Below are positions 28,616-37,813 of a stretch of DNA of 64,000 nt, piece after piece (within the stretch, counting starts at the first letter, position 1; each line of letters opens with the position of its first letter). The position numbers and the translations under genes were made by a program. The DNA is taken from assembly GCF_903166545.1 (NCBI RefSeq), contig NZ_CAESCH010000001.1, positions 3,042,001 through 3,106,000 on the forward strand, written 5' to 3'. The notes below the pieces were generated by a model. That model ran no database searches. It was not told where the DNA came from and saw nothing but the letters and a program-made list of their open reading frames with translations. The DNA is from Metabacillus schmidteae. GTDB taxonomy: Bacteria > Bacillota > Bacilli > Bacillales > Bacillaceae.

Positions 28616-28792
28616 TCATATACCGTTAATCTAAAAAGGGAAAATATATTCATTATCCGTATAAAATTCAAAATAAAAGATGATTTGTGTGGCATTTCAA
28701 GTATAATGAACGATATTCAGATTTTGCATATGAGGATTTTTTTAAGAGAATCCTATACATAAGTCGGATAATACTAAAAAAGAGGTTAATTC

Positions 28793-30238
28793 ATGAGTAA
28801 AAAAAGTTTTGAGGATTATCAGTTAAGCAAGGAAATAAAAAGAGCACTTGCAGTGTTAAAATATGAAACCCCCACAGAGGTTCAAAACGAAGTAATACCA
28901 TTAGCATTGGAAAATCAAGATCTTGTCGTTAAATCTCAAACAGGTAGTGGCAAGACCGCATCCTTTGGTATACCTATCTGCGAAATGGTTAAATGGGAAG
29001 AAAAAAAGCCACAGGCATTAATTCTTACACCTACAAGGGAGCTGGCTGTTCAAGTTAGAGAGGATATAACGAATATTGGAAGGTTAAAGCGGATTAAAGC
29101 TTTGGCCGTTTATGGAAAAGAGCCTTTTACGAAACAAAAAGAAGAATTGAAACAAAAAAATCATGTTGTCGTCGGTACACCAGGACGTGTTCTTGACCAT
29201 ATCGAACGAGGGACCCTTGTTTTAGACCAAGTTAAGTATTTTATTATTGATGAAGCTGACGAAATGCTTAATATGGGATTTATTGACGACGTAGAAACAA
29301 TAATAAAGGAGCTACCTTTAGACAGAGTAACGATGGTTTTTTCTGCTACATTGCCTGGAGATGTAGAAAATCTATGCCACAAATATATGAAAAAGCCTAT
29401 TAATATCGAAATTGCAGCAACTGAGATAACCACAGATCGTATTGAACACCAGTTAATTGAAGTTAAAGAGGGAGATAAGATTTCACTTCTTAAAAGCGTT
29501 ACAATCGTTGAAAACCCTGAGAGCTGTATCATTTTCTGCAAAACTAAAGAAAACGTAGATACAGTGTATAGCGAATTGGAAAGATCTCAATATTCTTGTG
29601 AAAAAATCCATGGAGGTTTAGAGCAAGAGGAACGGTTTGCTGTGATGGATGGTTTCAAAATGGGGAATTTCCGTTATCTTGTCGCAACCGATGTTGCCGC
29701 AAGAGGAATTGATATTGATAATGTAACACTTGTTATCAATTATGACACTCCAATGGAAAAAGAGAGCTATGTTCACCGAACAGGAAGAACTGGTCGTGCT
29801 GGTAATAAAGGAAAAGCCATTACATTTGCGACACCTTATGAAGAGAAATTTATAAAAGCAATAGAAAAGTACATTGGTTTTGAAATACCTGTAAGGGAAG
29901 CTCCTACAAATCAGGAAGTTGCTAAAGGAACAGCCGCTTTCGAAGAAAAAATGAGTGGACGCAGGATCGTGAAGAACAATAAAACTGCTCGAATTAACCA
30001 AGATATTATTAAACTTCATTTCAATGGTGGAAAAAAGAAAAAGATTCGGACTGTAGATTTTGTCGGAACTATAGCGAAAATTCCTGGAGTAACAGCAGAT
30101 GATATTGGTATTATTACTATCCATGATAATATGTCATACGTTGATATTCTTAATGGAAAAGGCTCACTTGTTTTACAAGCAATGGAAAATGCAACAATCA
30201 AAGGTAAGAAACTGAAAGTGAGCAAAGCAATTAAATAA
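28793..30238 (+). CDS. dbpA: DEAD-box RNA helicase DbpA (YxiN)
   Basis: A 481-aa ATP-dependent RNA helicase very close to Bacillus DbpA/YxiN. Motifs in order: Q motif region [11 protein letters not shown], Walker [25 protein letters not shown] box [12 protein letters not shown] (FSATLPG), then domain 2 with [12 protein letters not shown] and [12 protein letters not shown]. The C-terminal RNA-recognition domain (about residues 405-480, [19 protein letters not shown]) directs it to 23S rRNA hairpin 92 in ribosome assembly. The start follows AAAGAGG. Monocistronic with a terminator. Confidence 0.94.
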   Translation: MSKKSFEDYQLSKEIKRALAVLKYETPTEVQNEVIPLALENQDLVVKSQTGSGKTASFGIPICEMVKWEEKKPQALILTPTRELAVQVREDITNIGRLKRIKALAVYGKEPFTKQKEELKQKNHVVVGTPGRVLDHIERGTLVLDQVKYFIIDEADEMLNMGFIDDVETIIKELPLDRVTMVFSATLPGDVENLCHKYMKKPINIEIAATEITTDRIEHQLIEVKEGDKISLLKSVTIVENPESCIIFCKTKENVDTVYSELERSQYSCEKIHGGLEQEERFAVMDGFKMGNFRYLVATDVAARGIDIDNVTLVINYDTPMEKESYVHRTGRTGRAGNKGKAITFATPYEEKFIKAIEKYIGFEIPVREAPTNQEVAKGTAAFEEKMSGRRIVKNNKTARINQDIIKLHFNGGKKKKIRTVDFVGTIAKIPGVTADDIGIITIHDNMSYVDILNGKGSLVLQAMENATIKGKKLKVSKAIK

Positions 30239-30280
30239 TTTTAATCAATATTGCTGAAGAAAATTCCCAACTAAATAAAA

Positions 30281-30323
30281 TAAGGGAAGTTATGAAATAT
30301 CTAAATCACTTCCCTATTTTTTA
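30281..30323 (+). terminator. Terminator of dbpA
   Basis: TAAGGGAAGT pairs with ACTTCCCTA across a long loop, followed by TTTTTTAC. Confidence 0.65.
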
Positions 30324-30396
30324 CTTAGCTGTATTACATGGACCATTTATTGTTAGATTAGGAATTTACTTTCAGAACCCTATTCCCTATCTTTCA

Positions 30397-30990
30397 TTAA
30401 ATAATAAATCCGCTGTACACCATTCCAATATTAATGATGATATGAAAAACAATACTTGGATAGACACTGTTTGTTTTAAGTGTGATTACTGCGTATATTA
30501 CTCCTGCAACTGAAATCAACAAACTAAGGGGAATAGAAAAACCAATTGCGAGATGGAGTAGCCCAAAACCAACACTTGTAACAAAGATAGCATACCCTGT
30601 CGATGTGAATTCATTAAGAGCCGAAAGCATAACCCCTCTCCAAATAACTTCCTCAAAAACGGCATTAATTAGAGAAAAAAATAAACAAAACCAGAAGAGC
30701 AATACGATATATTCTACATCTTTTTGAACAATAAAAAACAAATATACGATTCCATTAACTACTATTCCAATCATCCAAAACCAAAATGTATTAACCTTAT
30801 GAAACGGCAAGTTGATCGGGTTTTTCCAATCAGGTTTTGCATTATACCAAGAAACCTTCTTCTTAAAAAGCCGTAAATGAAAAAAGATTCCTAGTAAAAT
30901 AACAACAAGAAAAAGACGATTAACAATAATTTTGAATTCATTTGAAATTGTCATCGTTTCAATGAAATTATTAGACACTATAAATATCAC
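30397..30990 (-). CDS. CPBP-family membrane protease, N-terminally shortened paralogue
   Basis: A 197-aa membrane protein with the CPBP (Abi) motifs FEEVIWRG, GLLHLAIG and FHIIINIG, the predicted metal-binding and catalytic residues of this intramembrane protease family. It aligns closely with residues after about 60 of the 252-aa protein at 42648-43406. The first two membrane helices are missing; in-frame but diverging sequence (FSRKTYQLLL...) continues upstream to about 31040, right after the enolase-family gene. The apparent start is GTG at 30990 without a good ribosome binding site. It is probably a decaying copy, though the catalytic core is intact. Confidence 0.65.
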   Translation of the reverse strand: MIFIVSNNFIETMTISNEFKIIVNRLFLVVILLGIFFHLRLFKKKVSWYNAKPDWKNPINLPFHKVNTFWFWMIGIVVNGIVYLFFIVQKDVEYIVLLFWFCLFFSLINAVFEEVIWRGVMLSALNEFTSTGYAIFVTSVGFGLLHLAIGFSIPLSLLISVAGVIYAVITLKTNSVYPSIVFHIIINIGMVYSGFII

Positions 30991-31043
30991 TATTAATATT
31001 CTTGACGTTAATAAAAGCTGGTAAGTCTTTCTTGAAAATACTC

Positions 31044-32231
31044 CTACTGATCAACTATCGATCCATCAACATGTAATCTAGTATTAACAACTCGCCGTTC
31101 ATAAGGAAATCTTTCTTCAATATCTTCAACCAAGTCAATCCCAATTCCAACACGTTCCTCCACTTCAATAAATCCTTCCTTCACCGTAGGTACCCATGTG
31201 ACCATATCACTTTGTTTAAATTTGCTTACATCAACTGTATTAGAACTTGTAAATCTTTCTGTGGCCGATACTGTTTCATGATCCGGCAACTCTTGTATTG
31301 CTACGTTTTCAGTTGAGATCGCAATTTGCATACAAGCAGCTGTACTAACGGGACTTAATGGGTTATGTGGTACAACCTGAACACCGTGAGCTTCTGCAAT
31401 GGCTGCAATTTTTTTCGCGCCCGTAATTCCGCCGCATAAACAAACACTTGCACGGGCATAGGACATGGCGTTTCTGGATAGCAGCATTTCAAACTCTTGA
31501 ATCGTGTGGATTCGTTCACCGGTTGCAATTGGAACTGTTGATTTACTTGCGATCAACCCCATGGAATCAAAATTATCCGGTGTTGTCGGGTCTTCTAAAA
31601 AGAATGGACGATATTGTTCAACGGCTTGTGCAAAGGCTACTGCTTCGCCCGGCTTCATGCGGCGATGCAGCTCTAAGCATAAGTCTACGTCATCTCCAAC
31701 TGCATCGCGAATCATGCCGACACGATCTGCTGCTTCATTGATCATCCTGGCATAGGAGAGAAAATAAGGTTTATTTCGCGGTTCATCGAGAAATGGTGAG
31801 AGGTGACCTATGGCGGTGAAGCCCATTTCCTTCGCTTTCACACAGTTGGCAACTAGTTCTTCCGTCGTCTCACCGGAAACATGGTAATAGGTTCTTACTT
31901 TTTCTCTCGTTTTTCCACCCAGAAGCATATACGTTGGGACGTTAAATCGTTTACCCGCAATGTCCCATAGTGCTATATCAATGGCACTAATGGCTCCCAT
32001 AATGGCTGCTCCTCTGAAATGAAAGGAACGGTACATATATTGCCAGTGATGTTCAATTTGTAAAGGATCCTTACCGATTAAGTAAGATTTAAACGTGATA
32101 ATAGCCTCTGCAGATGCATCTAAAAATCCCCATGCTCCCGACTCTCCTAAGCCTGTTAAGCCTTCATCTGTGAATACTTTGACATATAAAAAACGATTAG
32201 CCCGAATGACTTGAATATCAGCAATTTTCAC
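31044..32231 (-). CDS. Mandelate racemase/enolase-superfamily enzyme (sugar-acid dehydratase-like)
   Basis: A 395-aa enolase-superfamily enzyme: capping domain (about 1-115) and barrel. Metal-site region LCLELHRRM, FLEDP and TGERIH are visible, and VVPHNPLSP carries the late His. The WQYMYRSFHFRGAAIMGAI segment recalls mannonate/galactonate-type dehydratases, but the canonical KxK base motif is not clear (GFTAIGHLSP). Start is GTG after GAGGAGG. It lies downstream of the hydroxycarboxylate transporter and tartrate dehydrogenase-like genes, separated by a hairpin, and may dehydrate an aldarate or tartrate-like acid. Exact substrate unknown. Confidence 0.8.
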   Translation of the reverse strand: MKIADIQVIRANRFLYVKVFTDEGLTGLGESGAWGFLDASAEAIITFKSYLIGKDPLQIEHHWQYMYRSFHFRGAAIMGAISAIDIALWDIAGKRFNVPTYMLLGGKTREKVRTYYHVSGETTEELVANCVKAKEMGFTAIGHLSPFLDEPRNKPYFLSYARMINEAADRVGMIRDAVGDDVDLCLELHRRMKPGEAVAFAQAVEQYRPFFLEDPTTPDNFDSMGLIASKSTVPIATGERIHTIQEFEMLLSRNAMSYARASVCLCGGITGAKKIAAIAEAHGVQVVPHNPLSPVSTAACMQIAISTENVAIQELPDHETVSATERFTSSNTVDVSKFKQSDMVTWVPTVKEGFIEVEERVGIGIDLVEDIEERFPYERRVVNTRLHVDGSIVDQ

Positions 32232-32324
32232 TTTAGTACCTCCTCTATTTTATCTGCATGAAAAAATAAGGTGAGATTTTTTAATTACCCAACACACCTA
32301 TCTTTATCTGTCCTTAAAAAAGAT

Positions 32325-32365
32325 AGGAAAATACAACGGATATTGGAAATCCATCATATTTTCCT
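32325..32365 (-). terminator. Terminator after the 2-hydroxycarboxylate transporter
   Basis: AGGAAAATA and TATTTTCCT form a 9-bp stem; on the minus strand ATCTTTTTT follows. It could also attenuate read-through to the enolase-family gene. Confidence 0.6.
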
Positions 32366-32384
32366 TTTTTTACTAGTGCACTAG

Positions 32385-33731
32385 CTACATCAGGAACGGT
32401 GCAATTAACGATAGAATCACTAACATGATCGCGCCGCCTATACGTGATGAAATTTGCAAAAATGGCATTAAGCCCATGCGATTAGCAGCACTTAATACGG
32501 CAACATCTCCGGAACCGCCCATGTCTGCCATTCCAAGACCAGCAGAGATAGAAGATTCTACAAAATAGAAGCCTACTAATATTCCAAGGAAACCAGCTGC
32601 TAATACAGCGATAACAACCGTTAATATGACTAATGAGATATAGCTTGGGTTAGTCGCTATTTCGATCACGCTTTTAAAGTCAACCATACCTGCACTGATC
32701 GCTACTAAGATAGCAGGTACCCACGCTTTTGTAATGAGGTCGTACCAATCTTCCGCGGCTTTTTCAATGTATTCAGGAAGTACGTTAAAAATTTTTAAAG
32801 CTGCTGCACCTAGAATAATGTATACGTAAGAATGGAATGTTGGGAAAATAGTCGAGACAATTTTTCCGAAAGCAAATACTGTTGTTGCCACAATGATCCC
32901 TATTATTAAACTATTGATAGAAAATGCAAATTTAGAAGAACCACTGCCGCTAAGGTCGATTTTTTTCTGACCTTCTTTCAATCTGATCATTTCCCCATCA
33001 CCGGAGAAGTTTTTGGGACGATTCTTTCTTTTACCTAACCCGTTAAGGGCACCTGCAACAATGATACAGATCATGTTCCCTACCATTACGGCAGGAGCAA
33101 TTTTGGCAAGGATATCACCAGCGCTTCCGCCGCTGCTCTCAGCCAATATTTCAGACATTGGAACAGCTCCAGCGGCCATTCCTCCACCCATAATTGGGCC
33201 TACGACAAAGAATAACGTTTCAGCAAAACCAAATCCAATTAACTCTCCAACAAGTCCTCCAATAAGTAACGTGGAAATTACACCACCAAGAAGAGGAATA
33301 AAAAAGCGACTTCCTATTTTCATGAGCATTTTTCGATCCATACTTAGGATACTACCTACGATGATGCCTGTTACGGCAAAATCAGAAAATCCTATTTCGT
33401 TGTAAAAATGGTCTGTCAGAGTTCCCACACTTTCAGGTAAAAGACCCCAATATAAGAATAATGCCGGAATTAAGATACATAGAATTGGACCGCCACCAAA
33501 CGTGTTAAAGACAGGTATTTGATCTCCAATCCACATTAAAAGAATTCCTAACACCATCGCTACAATCAGTCCGCCAGCGAGGTTTTGTGGCAGAGCTTCC
33601 ATATAAATTCCAATTAATAGGATAACGACAATAGCTAGAAAAATAGGTGCTTCGATTCCTGCAATTTTCCACTTTGTTTTTGATTTTAAACCAATACTTT
33701 CAACATTAGGATCATTTTGCAAATTACTCAT
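32385..33731 (-). CDS. 2-hydroxycarboxylate transporter (CitS/MaeN family)
   Basis: A 448-aa sodium symporter family protein with about eleven helices. The two conserved glycine-rich re-entrant loops are seen: GPIMGGGMAAGAVPMSEI and GMADMGGSGDVAVLSAA. Family members import citrate, malate or related 2-hydroxy acids. The start follows AAAGGAG. It sits between the tartrate/D-malate dehydrogenase and an enolase-superfamily enzyme, supporting malate or tartrate uptake. A cre-like site lies just upstream. Confidence 0.88.
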   Translation of the reverse strand: MSNLQNDPNVESIGLKSKTKWKIAGIEAPIFLAIVVILLIGIYMEALPQNLAGGLIVAMVLGILLMWIGDQIPVFNTFGGGPILCILIPALFLYWGLLPESVGTLTDHFYNEIGFSDFAVTGIIVGSILSMDRKMLMKIGSRFFIPLLGGVISTLLIGGLVGELIGFGFAETLFFVVGPIMGGGMAAGAVPMSEILAESSGGSAGDILAKIAPAVMVGNMICIIVAGALNGLGKRKNRPKNFSGDGEMIRLKEGQKKIDLSGSGSSKFAFSINSLIIGIIVATTVFAFGKIVSTIFPTFHSYVYIILGAAALKIFNVLPEYIEKAAEDWYDLITKAWVPAILVAISAGMVDFKSVIEIATNPSYISLVILTVVIAVLAAGFLGILVGFYFVESSISAGLGMADMGGSGDVAVLSAANRMGLMPFLQISSRIGGAIMLVILSLIAPFLM

Positions 33732-33756
33732 TGTAAAACACTCCTTTTCAAGGTAA

Positions 33757-33770
33757 AGTAAGCGTTTGCA
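33757..33770. promoter_or_regulatory. cre-like site before the 2-hydroxycarboxylate transporter
   Basis: AGTAAGCGTTTGCA matches TGWNANCGNTNWCA except at two positions and is 26 bp before the start codon, suitable for CcpA repression. Confidence 0.35.
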
Positions 33771-33826
33771 TTATGTTGGAAAGATTGAATCTATTCTTTG
33801 TCAAATAGATTCAGTAGGTTCATCTC

Positions 33827-34888
33827 TTATGCTTTTGCTTTCAATCGTTTAATAATCTCCTCTGCTATTTCGTTTGTTGAATGCTTTCCACCGATATCCG
33901 GAGTCATAATCCCATCAGCAGTTATGCTTTCAACAACATCCAATAATACGCTGCCAATTTCATGTTCTCCGTGGTGATCCAGCATCATCTTAGCCGTCCA
34001 GATTTGACCGATTGGATTCGCAATTCCCTTTCCAATAATATCAGGTGCGGATCCGTGAACTGGCTCAAACATAGATGGATATTTCCCATTAACATTGATA
34101 TTTGCAGCCGGTGCTATACCGATACTTCCCATAATGGCTGCACCAAGATCTGTTAAGATATCTCCAAATAGATTGCTAGCTACGATTACATCAAACTTAT
34201 CCGGATGTGTGACAAAGAAGGCCGATAACGCATCAATATGCTGAGAATCTGTTTCAATCTCCGGGTAAATCTTGCTAACATCTTTAAATACCTCATCCCA
34301 AAATGGCATGGAATGAACGATTCCATTTGACTTTGTCGCACTTGTCACATGCTTTTTTCTCTTAGAAGCCAGGTCAAAGGCATAATGCATAGCACGTTCT
34401 GTTCCTTTTCGGGAGAAGATATTATTTTGAATAGCAATTTCATCCTCTTCACGGAAAATGCGACCGCCGACTTCACTGTATTCCCCTTCACTATTCTCGC
34501 GAACGACAATAAGGTCGAAGTCTTTAGGGTTTACTAGTGGTGAACGAACACCGTTAAGTAGCTTGGCCGGGCGAATGTTTATTTGTTGTTCAAACTCGCG
34601 ACGAAGTTTAATTAACAAGCCCCATAATGATACATGATCCGGTACAAGCTTACTATTTCCAACAGCCCCCAAAAAGATAGAATCAAAATCTTTTAACCTT
34701 TCAAGTCCATCTTCCGGCATCATGGATCCATGTTCTAAATAGTATTCACAGCTATAGGGGAAATCCGTAAATTCAAAAGATAACCCACCGTGGATCTCAG
34801 ATACCGCTTTCAAAACATCGATTGCTGCAGGAACAACCTCCTTTCCAATTCCGTCTCCTGGAATGGAAGCGACCTTCAATTTTTTCAT
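33827..34888 (-). CDS. ycsA: Tartrate/D-malate dehydrogenase (YcsA-like)
   Basis: A 353-aa member of the isocitrate/isopropylmalate dehydrogenase family, close to YcsA and TtuC. Motifs: IPGDGIGKEVVPA, the substrate-binding RREFEQQINIRPAK, VRENSEGEYSEVGG, KSNGIVHS (catalytic Lys) and SNLFGDILTDLGA (metal Asp), then EPVHGSAPDI. It oxidatively decarboxylates D-malate or oxidises tartrate with NAD. The start follows AAGGGGG. It is probably co-regulated with the transporter by the FCD regulator upstream; a palindrome lies 22-40 bp before the start. Confidence 0.88.
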   Translation of the reverse strand: MKKLKVASIPGDGIGKEVVPAAIDVLKAVSEIHGGLSFEFTDFPYSCEYYLEHGSMMPEDGLERLKDFDSIFLGAVGNSKLVPDHVSLWGLLIKLRREFEQQINIRPAKLLNGVRSPLVNPKDFDLIVVRENSEGEYSEVGGRIFREEDEIAIQNNIFSRKGTERAMHYAFDLASKRKKHVTSATKSNGIVHSMPFWDEVFKDVSKIYPEIETDSQHIDALSAFFVTHPDKFDVIVASNLFGDILTDLGAAIMGSIGIAPAANINVNGKYPSMFEPVHGSAPDIIGKGIANPIGQIWTAKMMLDHHGEHEIGSVLLDVVESITADGIMTPDIGGKHSTNEIAEEIIKRLKAKA

Positions 34889-34909
34889 AATATAGCCCCC
34901 TTATAACAG

Positions 34910-34928
34910 AGAGTCGTCGGTCGACTCT
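34910..34928. promoter_or_regulatory. Palindrome, candidate operator of the FCD-GntR regulator
   Basis: AGAGTCG-TCGGT-CGACTCT has perfect 7-base arms. It lies between the regulator and the tartrate dehydrogenase gene, where an FadR-type repressor would act. Confidence 0.55.
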
Positions 34929-35011
34929 TTATAGTTTATAATCAAATAATAAAAAATATTCTAAAAACAGTCAAGGTTAACATTTGTATTTTCAAAATAT
35001 ATTTATAAGAA

Positions 35012-35040
35012 AAAAAGCTCTGTCTATTAGAAGACACAGC
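35012..35040 (-). terminator. Terminator of the FCD-GntR gene
   Basis: On the minus strand GCTGTGTC pairs with GACAGAGC (one mismatch) across TTCTAATA and is followed by TTTTTT. It separates the regulator from the next gene. Confidence 0.7.
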
Positions 35041-35055
35041 ATTTTCAGACATAAT

Positions 35056-35751
35056 TTATTTATCTTTAAGTACGATTTTCGACCCTTCATCCGGTGTTGA
35101 AAGAACTTCAATTAAATGTTCTACATCCAGTTCAAGATGTTTAATCATTTCCTCTGCGGCTAATTTTTCATCTCTCTTTTTCATAAAGTTAAAAATATGA
35201 CGATGCTGATCTAGTATGGTTTCGGCTCTACTTTCACCTTTAAAATTTAATATGCGGAAGTAGGTAATTAATCCTCTTAAATCAGCTACTTGCTTTTGAA
35301 GGCGTGTATTCCGGGTAAAGTTCATAATTAGGTTATGGAATTGTTCATTGAGTGAAATGATTGTGTTCGGCTCTTCATTAGCTTGAATAGCTTGTTCTGT
35401 TTTTTCTAACAAATCTTCAATTTCCCGGAGTTCCTCGTCGCTCGCTATTTGGGTGGTCAAGCTCACCGCAAAGGACTCCAAAGCCTTCCGACAAAAATAA
35501 ATATCCCTTACTTCCTTTAATGTCGGCTCATACACAACCACCTTTAACTTTTCTACAACTAATAGACCCTCTTTTTCTAAAATCCGAATCGCCTCTCGAA
35601 TCGGACTCTTACTTACATTAAACTCTTTTGCTAATTGCGTTTCATTAATCCGTTCTCCAGGCTGAAACTTCCCCTCATAAATCATCTTTTTAATCATATG
35701 GTAAAACTGCTCGTAATACGGCTGTGACTTTTCTATAGAAACATCACTCAT
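35056..35751 (-). CDS. GntR-family regulator, FadR/FCD type
   Basis: A 231-aa regulator with an N-terminal winged helix (about residues 12-75; ETQLAKEFNVSKSPIREAIR) and an all-helical FCD ligand-binding domain (about 85-215) with the Asp/His metal positions suggested by FHNLIMNFTRN and DQHRHIFNFM. Such regulators sense sugar acids or dicarboxylates. It heads the hydroxy-acid cluster (dehydrogenase, 2HCT transporter, enolase-family enzyme) and likely controls it through the nearby palindrome. Start follows AGGTTGAGGTG. Confidence 0.88.
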   Translation of the reverse strand: MSDVSIEKSQPYYEQFYHMIKKMIYEGKFQPGERINETQLAKEFNVSKSPIREAIRILEKEGLLVVEKLKVVVYEPTLKEVRDIYFCRKALESFAVSLTTQIASDEELREIEDLLEKTEQAIQANEEPNTIISLNEQFHNLIMNFTRNTRLQKQVADLRGLITYFRILNFKGESRAETILDQHRHIFNFMKKRDEKLAAEEMIKHLELDVEHLIEVLSTPDEGSKIVLKDK

Positions 35752-35824
35752 TCTATCACCTCAACCTATCGGCTTTTATCTATTCTTCTTTTTAAAAATT
35801 ATGTATCTCTTCATAATTTTAAAT

Positions 35825-35851
35825 GGGACAAGGGGACAGGTCAACTGTACC
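35825..35851. repeat. GGGACAAGGGGACAGGT intergenic repeat
   Basis: This unit is the inverse match of the sequence rebuilt around the IS1182 target at 149-157 and 1864-1873. The rest of 35752-36197 holds this repeat, the hairpin below and no supported gene. Confidence 0.6.
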
Positions 35852-35928
35852 GCCATTTATTGGAAACAGTAAATTTAACAAGACAAAATGTATTTTCAAT
35901 TAACGAACGGCAATTTACTTGGATTAAA

Positions 35929-35956
35929 AATTCCCCACTTATCGAAGCGGGGAATT
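35929..35956 (-). terminator. Terminator-like hairpin downstream of the frl-operon regulator
   Basis: AATTCCCC and GGGGAATT form a perfect stem; on the minus strand TTTTAATCC follows. It lies 240 bp after the GntR gene and may end the frl transcript. Confidence 0.5.
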
Positions 35957-36197
35957 ACTTTTGGCTACTATAAACTAACTTTTAATCAATATTTCGTCAA
36001 CGACTTATTCTCGCTCAATCCCTTGTTTCCAACTGCGATCAATTCCCTTTACCAGCTTGATGCGTTACTACAGCATCATTACTACATATTCATCATTTAA
36101 TTTTGTCCCAATGTTATCAACATGATAATCACCGGCAAAATCCTTATCAATTCCTAACTAAGCAGCCGTTGCAATGTACGTTAATTTACATCTTCCG

Positions 36198-36926
36198 CTA
36201 ATAATCCGTTTCCAGCCGTAACTTTACCCTATCTGCAATTAAATAGTAGTTTGAATAATGGACAGGGATTGATTCTTCATTATAAATAATTTTGTCTACT
36301 AAAATGATAGGTGTCATTCTATTGACCTCAAGATGCTTTTGTACCACTTCTGTTGGATGGACAAATTCAAGATCCTTACAAACTTTTTTGAAATTTATTC
36401 CATACTCGTCATTAATAATCTTAAACGTTGAACTTTCTGATGTTATTTTATTTTCAATTGAGGGATAAAGTGCTGTTGGAAAGTAGGCATAATCCAAACT
36501 TAGGATTTGGTTATTTCGATAGACTTTTCTAACCAGCTCAATATACTCGTCAAATTTATTGTCAAACTTATGATTAATATGGGGTGTACCCTTTATTTTC
36601 TCTATTGAAATAATATCTTTTGTAATAAAATCACTCTTAGTCGTCAAGCCTTCGGTGTAACCCTGAAAATGTAAAAGGTGAATCTCTTTACGAAACGTAT
36701 TCACAAATGTACCTTTTCCACGAATAATTTGAAGAACACCTTCGTCTACTAATTCTTTAATGGCACGACGAATGGATATTCTGCTGGCTTGAAAAATTTC
36801 GCATAATTCAGCTTCAGTAGGAATTTGATCACCTTGATTTAGCTGATTCGATTCAATATATTGTTTAATTCCGGTCATAATTTCTTCATATAAATAATTT
36901 TGAATTTGATCGCGGTTACTCATCAT
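36198..36926 (-). CDS. GntR-family regulator, HutC/UTRA type (FrlR-like)
   Basis: A 242-aa regulator with an N-terminal winged helix (about residues 8-75; IPTEAELCEIFQASRISIRR) and a UTRA effector domain (about 85-240). It follows the frl genes on the same strand, whereas frlR of B. subtilis is divergent, so the FrlR assignment rests on context. It most likely represses frlB-frlD and is released by a phosphorylated amino sugar. The palindromes at 42041-42090 in the frlB promoter are its best candidate sites. Confidence 0.82.
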   Translation of the reverse strand: MMSNRDQIQNYLYEEIMTGIKQYIESNQLNQGDQIPTEAELCEIFQASRISIRRAIKELVDEGVLQIIRGKGTFVNTFRKEIHLLHFQGYTEGLTTKSDFITKDIISIEKIKGTPHINHKFDNKFDEYIELVRKVYRNNQILSLDYAYFPTALYPSIENKITSESSTFKIINDEYGINFKKVCKDLEFVHPTEVVQKHLEVNRMTPIILVDKIIYNEESIPVHYSNYYLIADRVKLRLETDY

Positions 36927-36982
36927 GTTCGCTCCTATATTTTTAGCGTTACCAATAATTATACATTAACATTGTATACTCG

Positions 36983-37807
36983 TTAAACTTTTTGTATTTG
37001 TTTAGGGTAACCGAATCCACCGTATTCTTGGCAGGTTTTTTCTGCGGACCTCGTTCCTTTTTCAATCGCAGCTTCTATGTCATCACCACTCATATAAGAA
37101 GTTAAAAATCCTGCGATTAAGCTATCACCTGCACCCATTGTATCAACCACCTCAATTTTCTTTATCTTCTGCTCATAAATCGCTCCATTTTTGATAAAAA
37201 TCGCCGGCCTTGCTCCTCTCGTCAACCCAATGATTTCAAACTGAAAATTATTCAAATCTCTAATGAAACGTTCGAGACCTTCATCAGAAAGCTCGGCAGC
37301 TGAGAAAAAAGCATACGAAATATACGGAGCAATTGATTCAATATAAGGCAGTTCTTTCCTATTCGAAAAGTCATACGATACTTTCACCACTTGTGACAAT
37401 TTTGGCAGTTCACTTTCCATGGAGGAATAGCAGCTCACATGGCTTAAATCAAAGGTTTTTATATAATCCAGTTCTTCTTGTATGAGCTGAATTTTAAATT
37501 TATGCTGAACGGTATTTTTAGGTCCGCCAACAAATACACGGTCATTGTCTTCTGTTAATGTAACTTGCGGCTGCCCAGTAATACCAATCACGTCGCGGGA
37601 AAAACGATAATCGATCCCTTCTTGACTAAGTACATACTTAATATGATTAGCAGGCTCATCATTCCCAAATATCCCAATATACGAAACAACACTTGCCCCG
37701 TTACGTTTGGCATTTACTGCAACATTGACACAATTACCCCCAGGATAATACTTATCTTGATCCAAATAGCAGTCAACTACGTTATCACCAATTGTTATTA
37801 ATTTCAT
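36983..37807 (-). CDS. frlD: PfkB-family sugar kinase, fructoselysine 6-kinase FrlD-like
   Basis: A 274-aa ribokinase-fold kinase. The substrate site GGNCVNVAVNAKRNGA and the C-terminal anion-hole/catalytic motif DTMGAGDSLIAGF (catalytic Asp in GAGD) are intact. In B. subtilis FrlD phosphorylates fructose-amino acids (Amadori products) at C6. Its place between the permease genes and the regulator, with the FrlB-like gene at the head of the operon, supports that role; context adds more than sequence for substrate choice. Confidence 0.87.
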   Translation of the reverse strand: MKLITIGDNVVDCYLDQDKYYPGGNCVNVAVNAKRNGASVVSYIGIFGNDEPANHIKYVLSQEGIDYRFSRDVIGITGQPQVTLTEDNDRVFVGGPKNTVQHKFKIQLIQEELDYIKTFDLSHVSCYSSMESELPKLSQVVKVSYDFSNRKELPYIESIAPYISYAFFSAAELSDEGLERFIRDLNNFQFEIIGLTRGARPAIFIKNGAIYEQKIKKIEVVDTMGAGDSLIAGFLTSYMSGDDIEAAIEKGTRSAEKTCQEYGGFGYPKQIQKV

Positions 37808-37813
37808 AAGATA

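Noticed and set aside
35888..36100. A 70-codon frame between the two GntR genes
   Set aside because: It runs through a perfect terminator hairpin and has no Shine-Dalgarno sequence.
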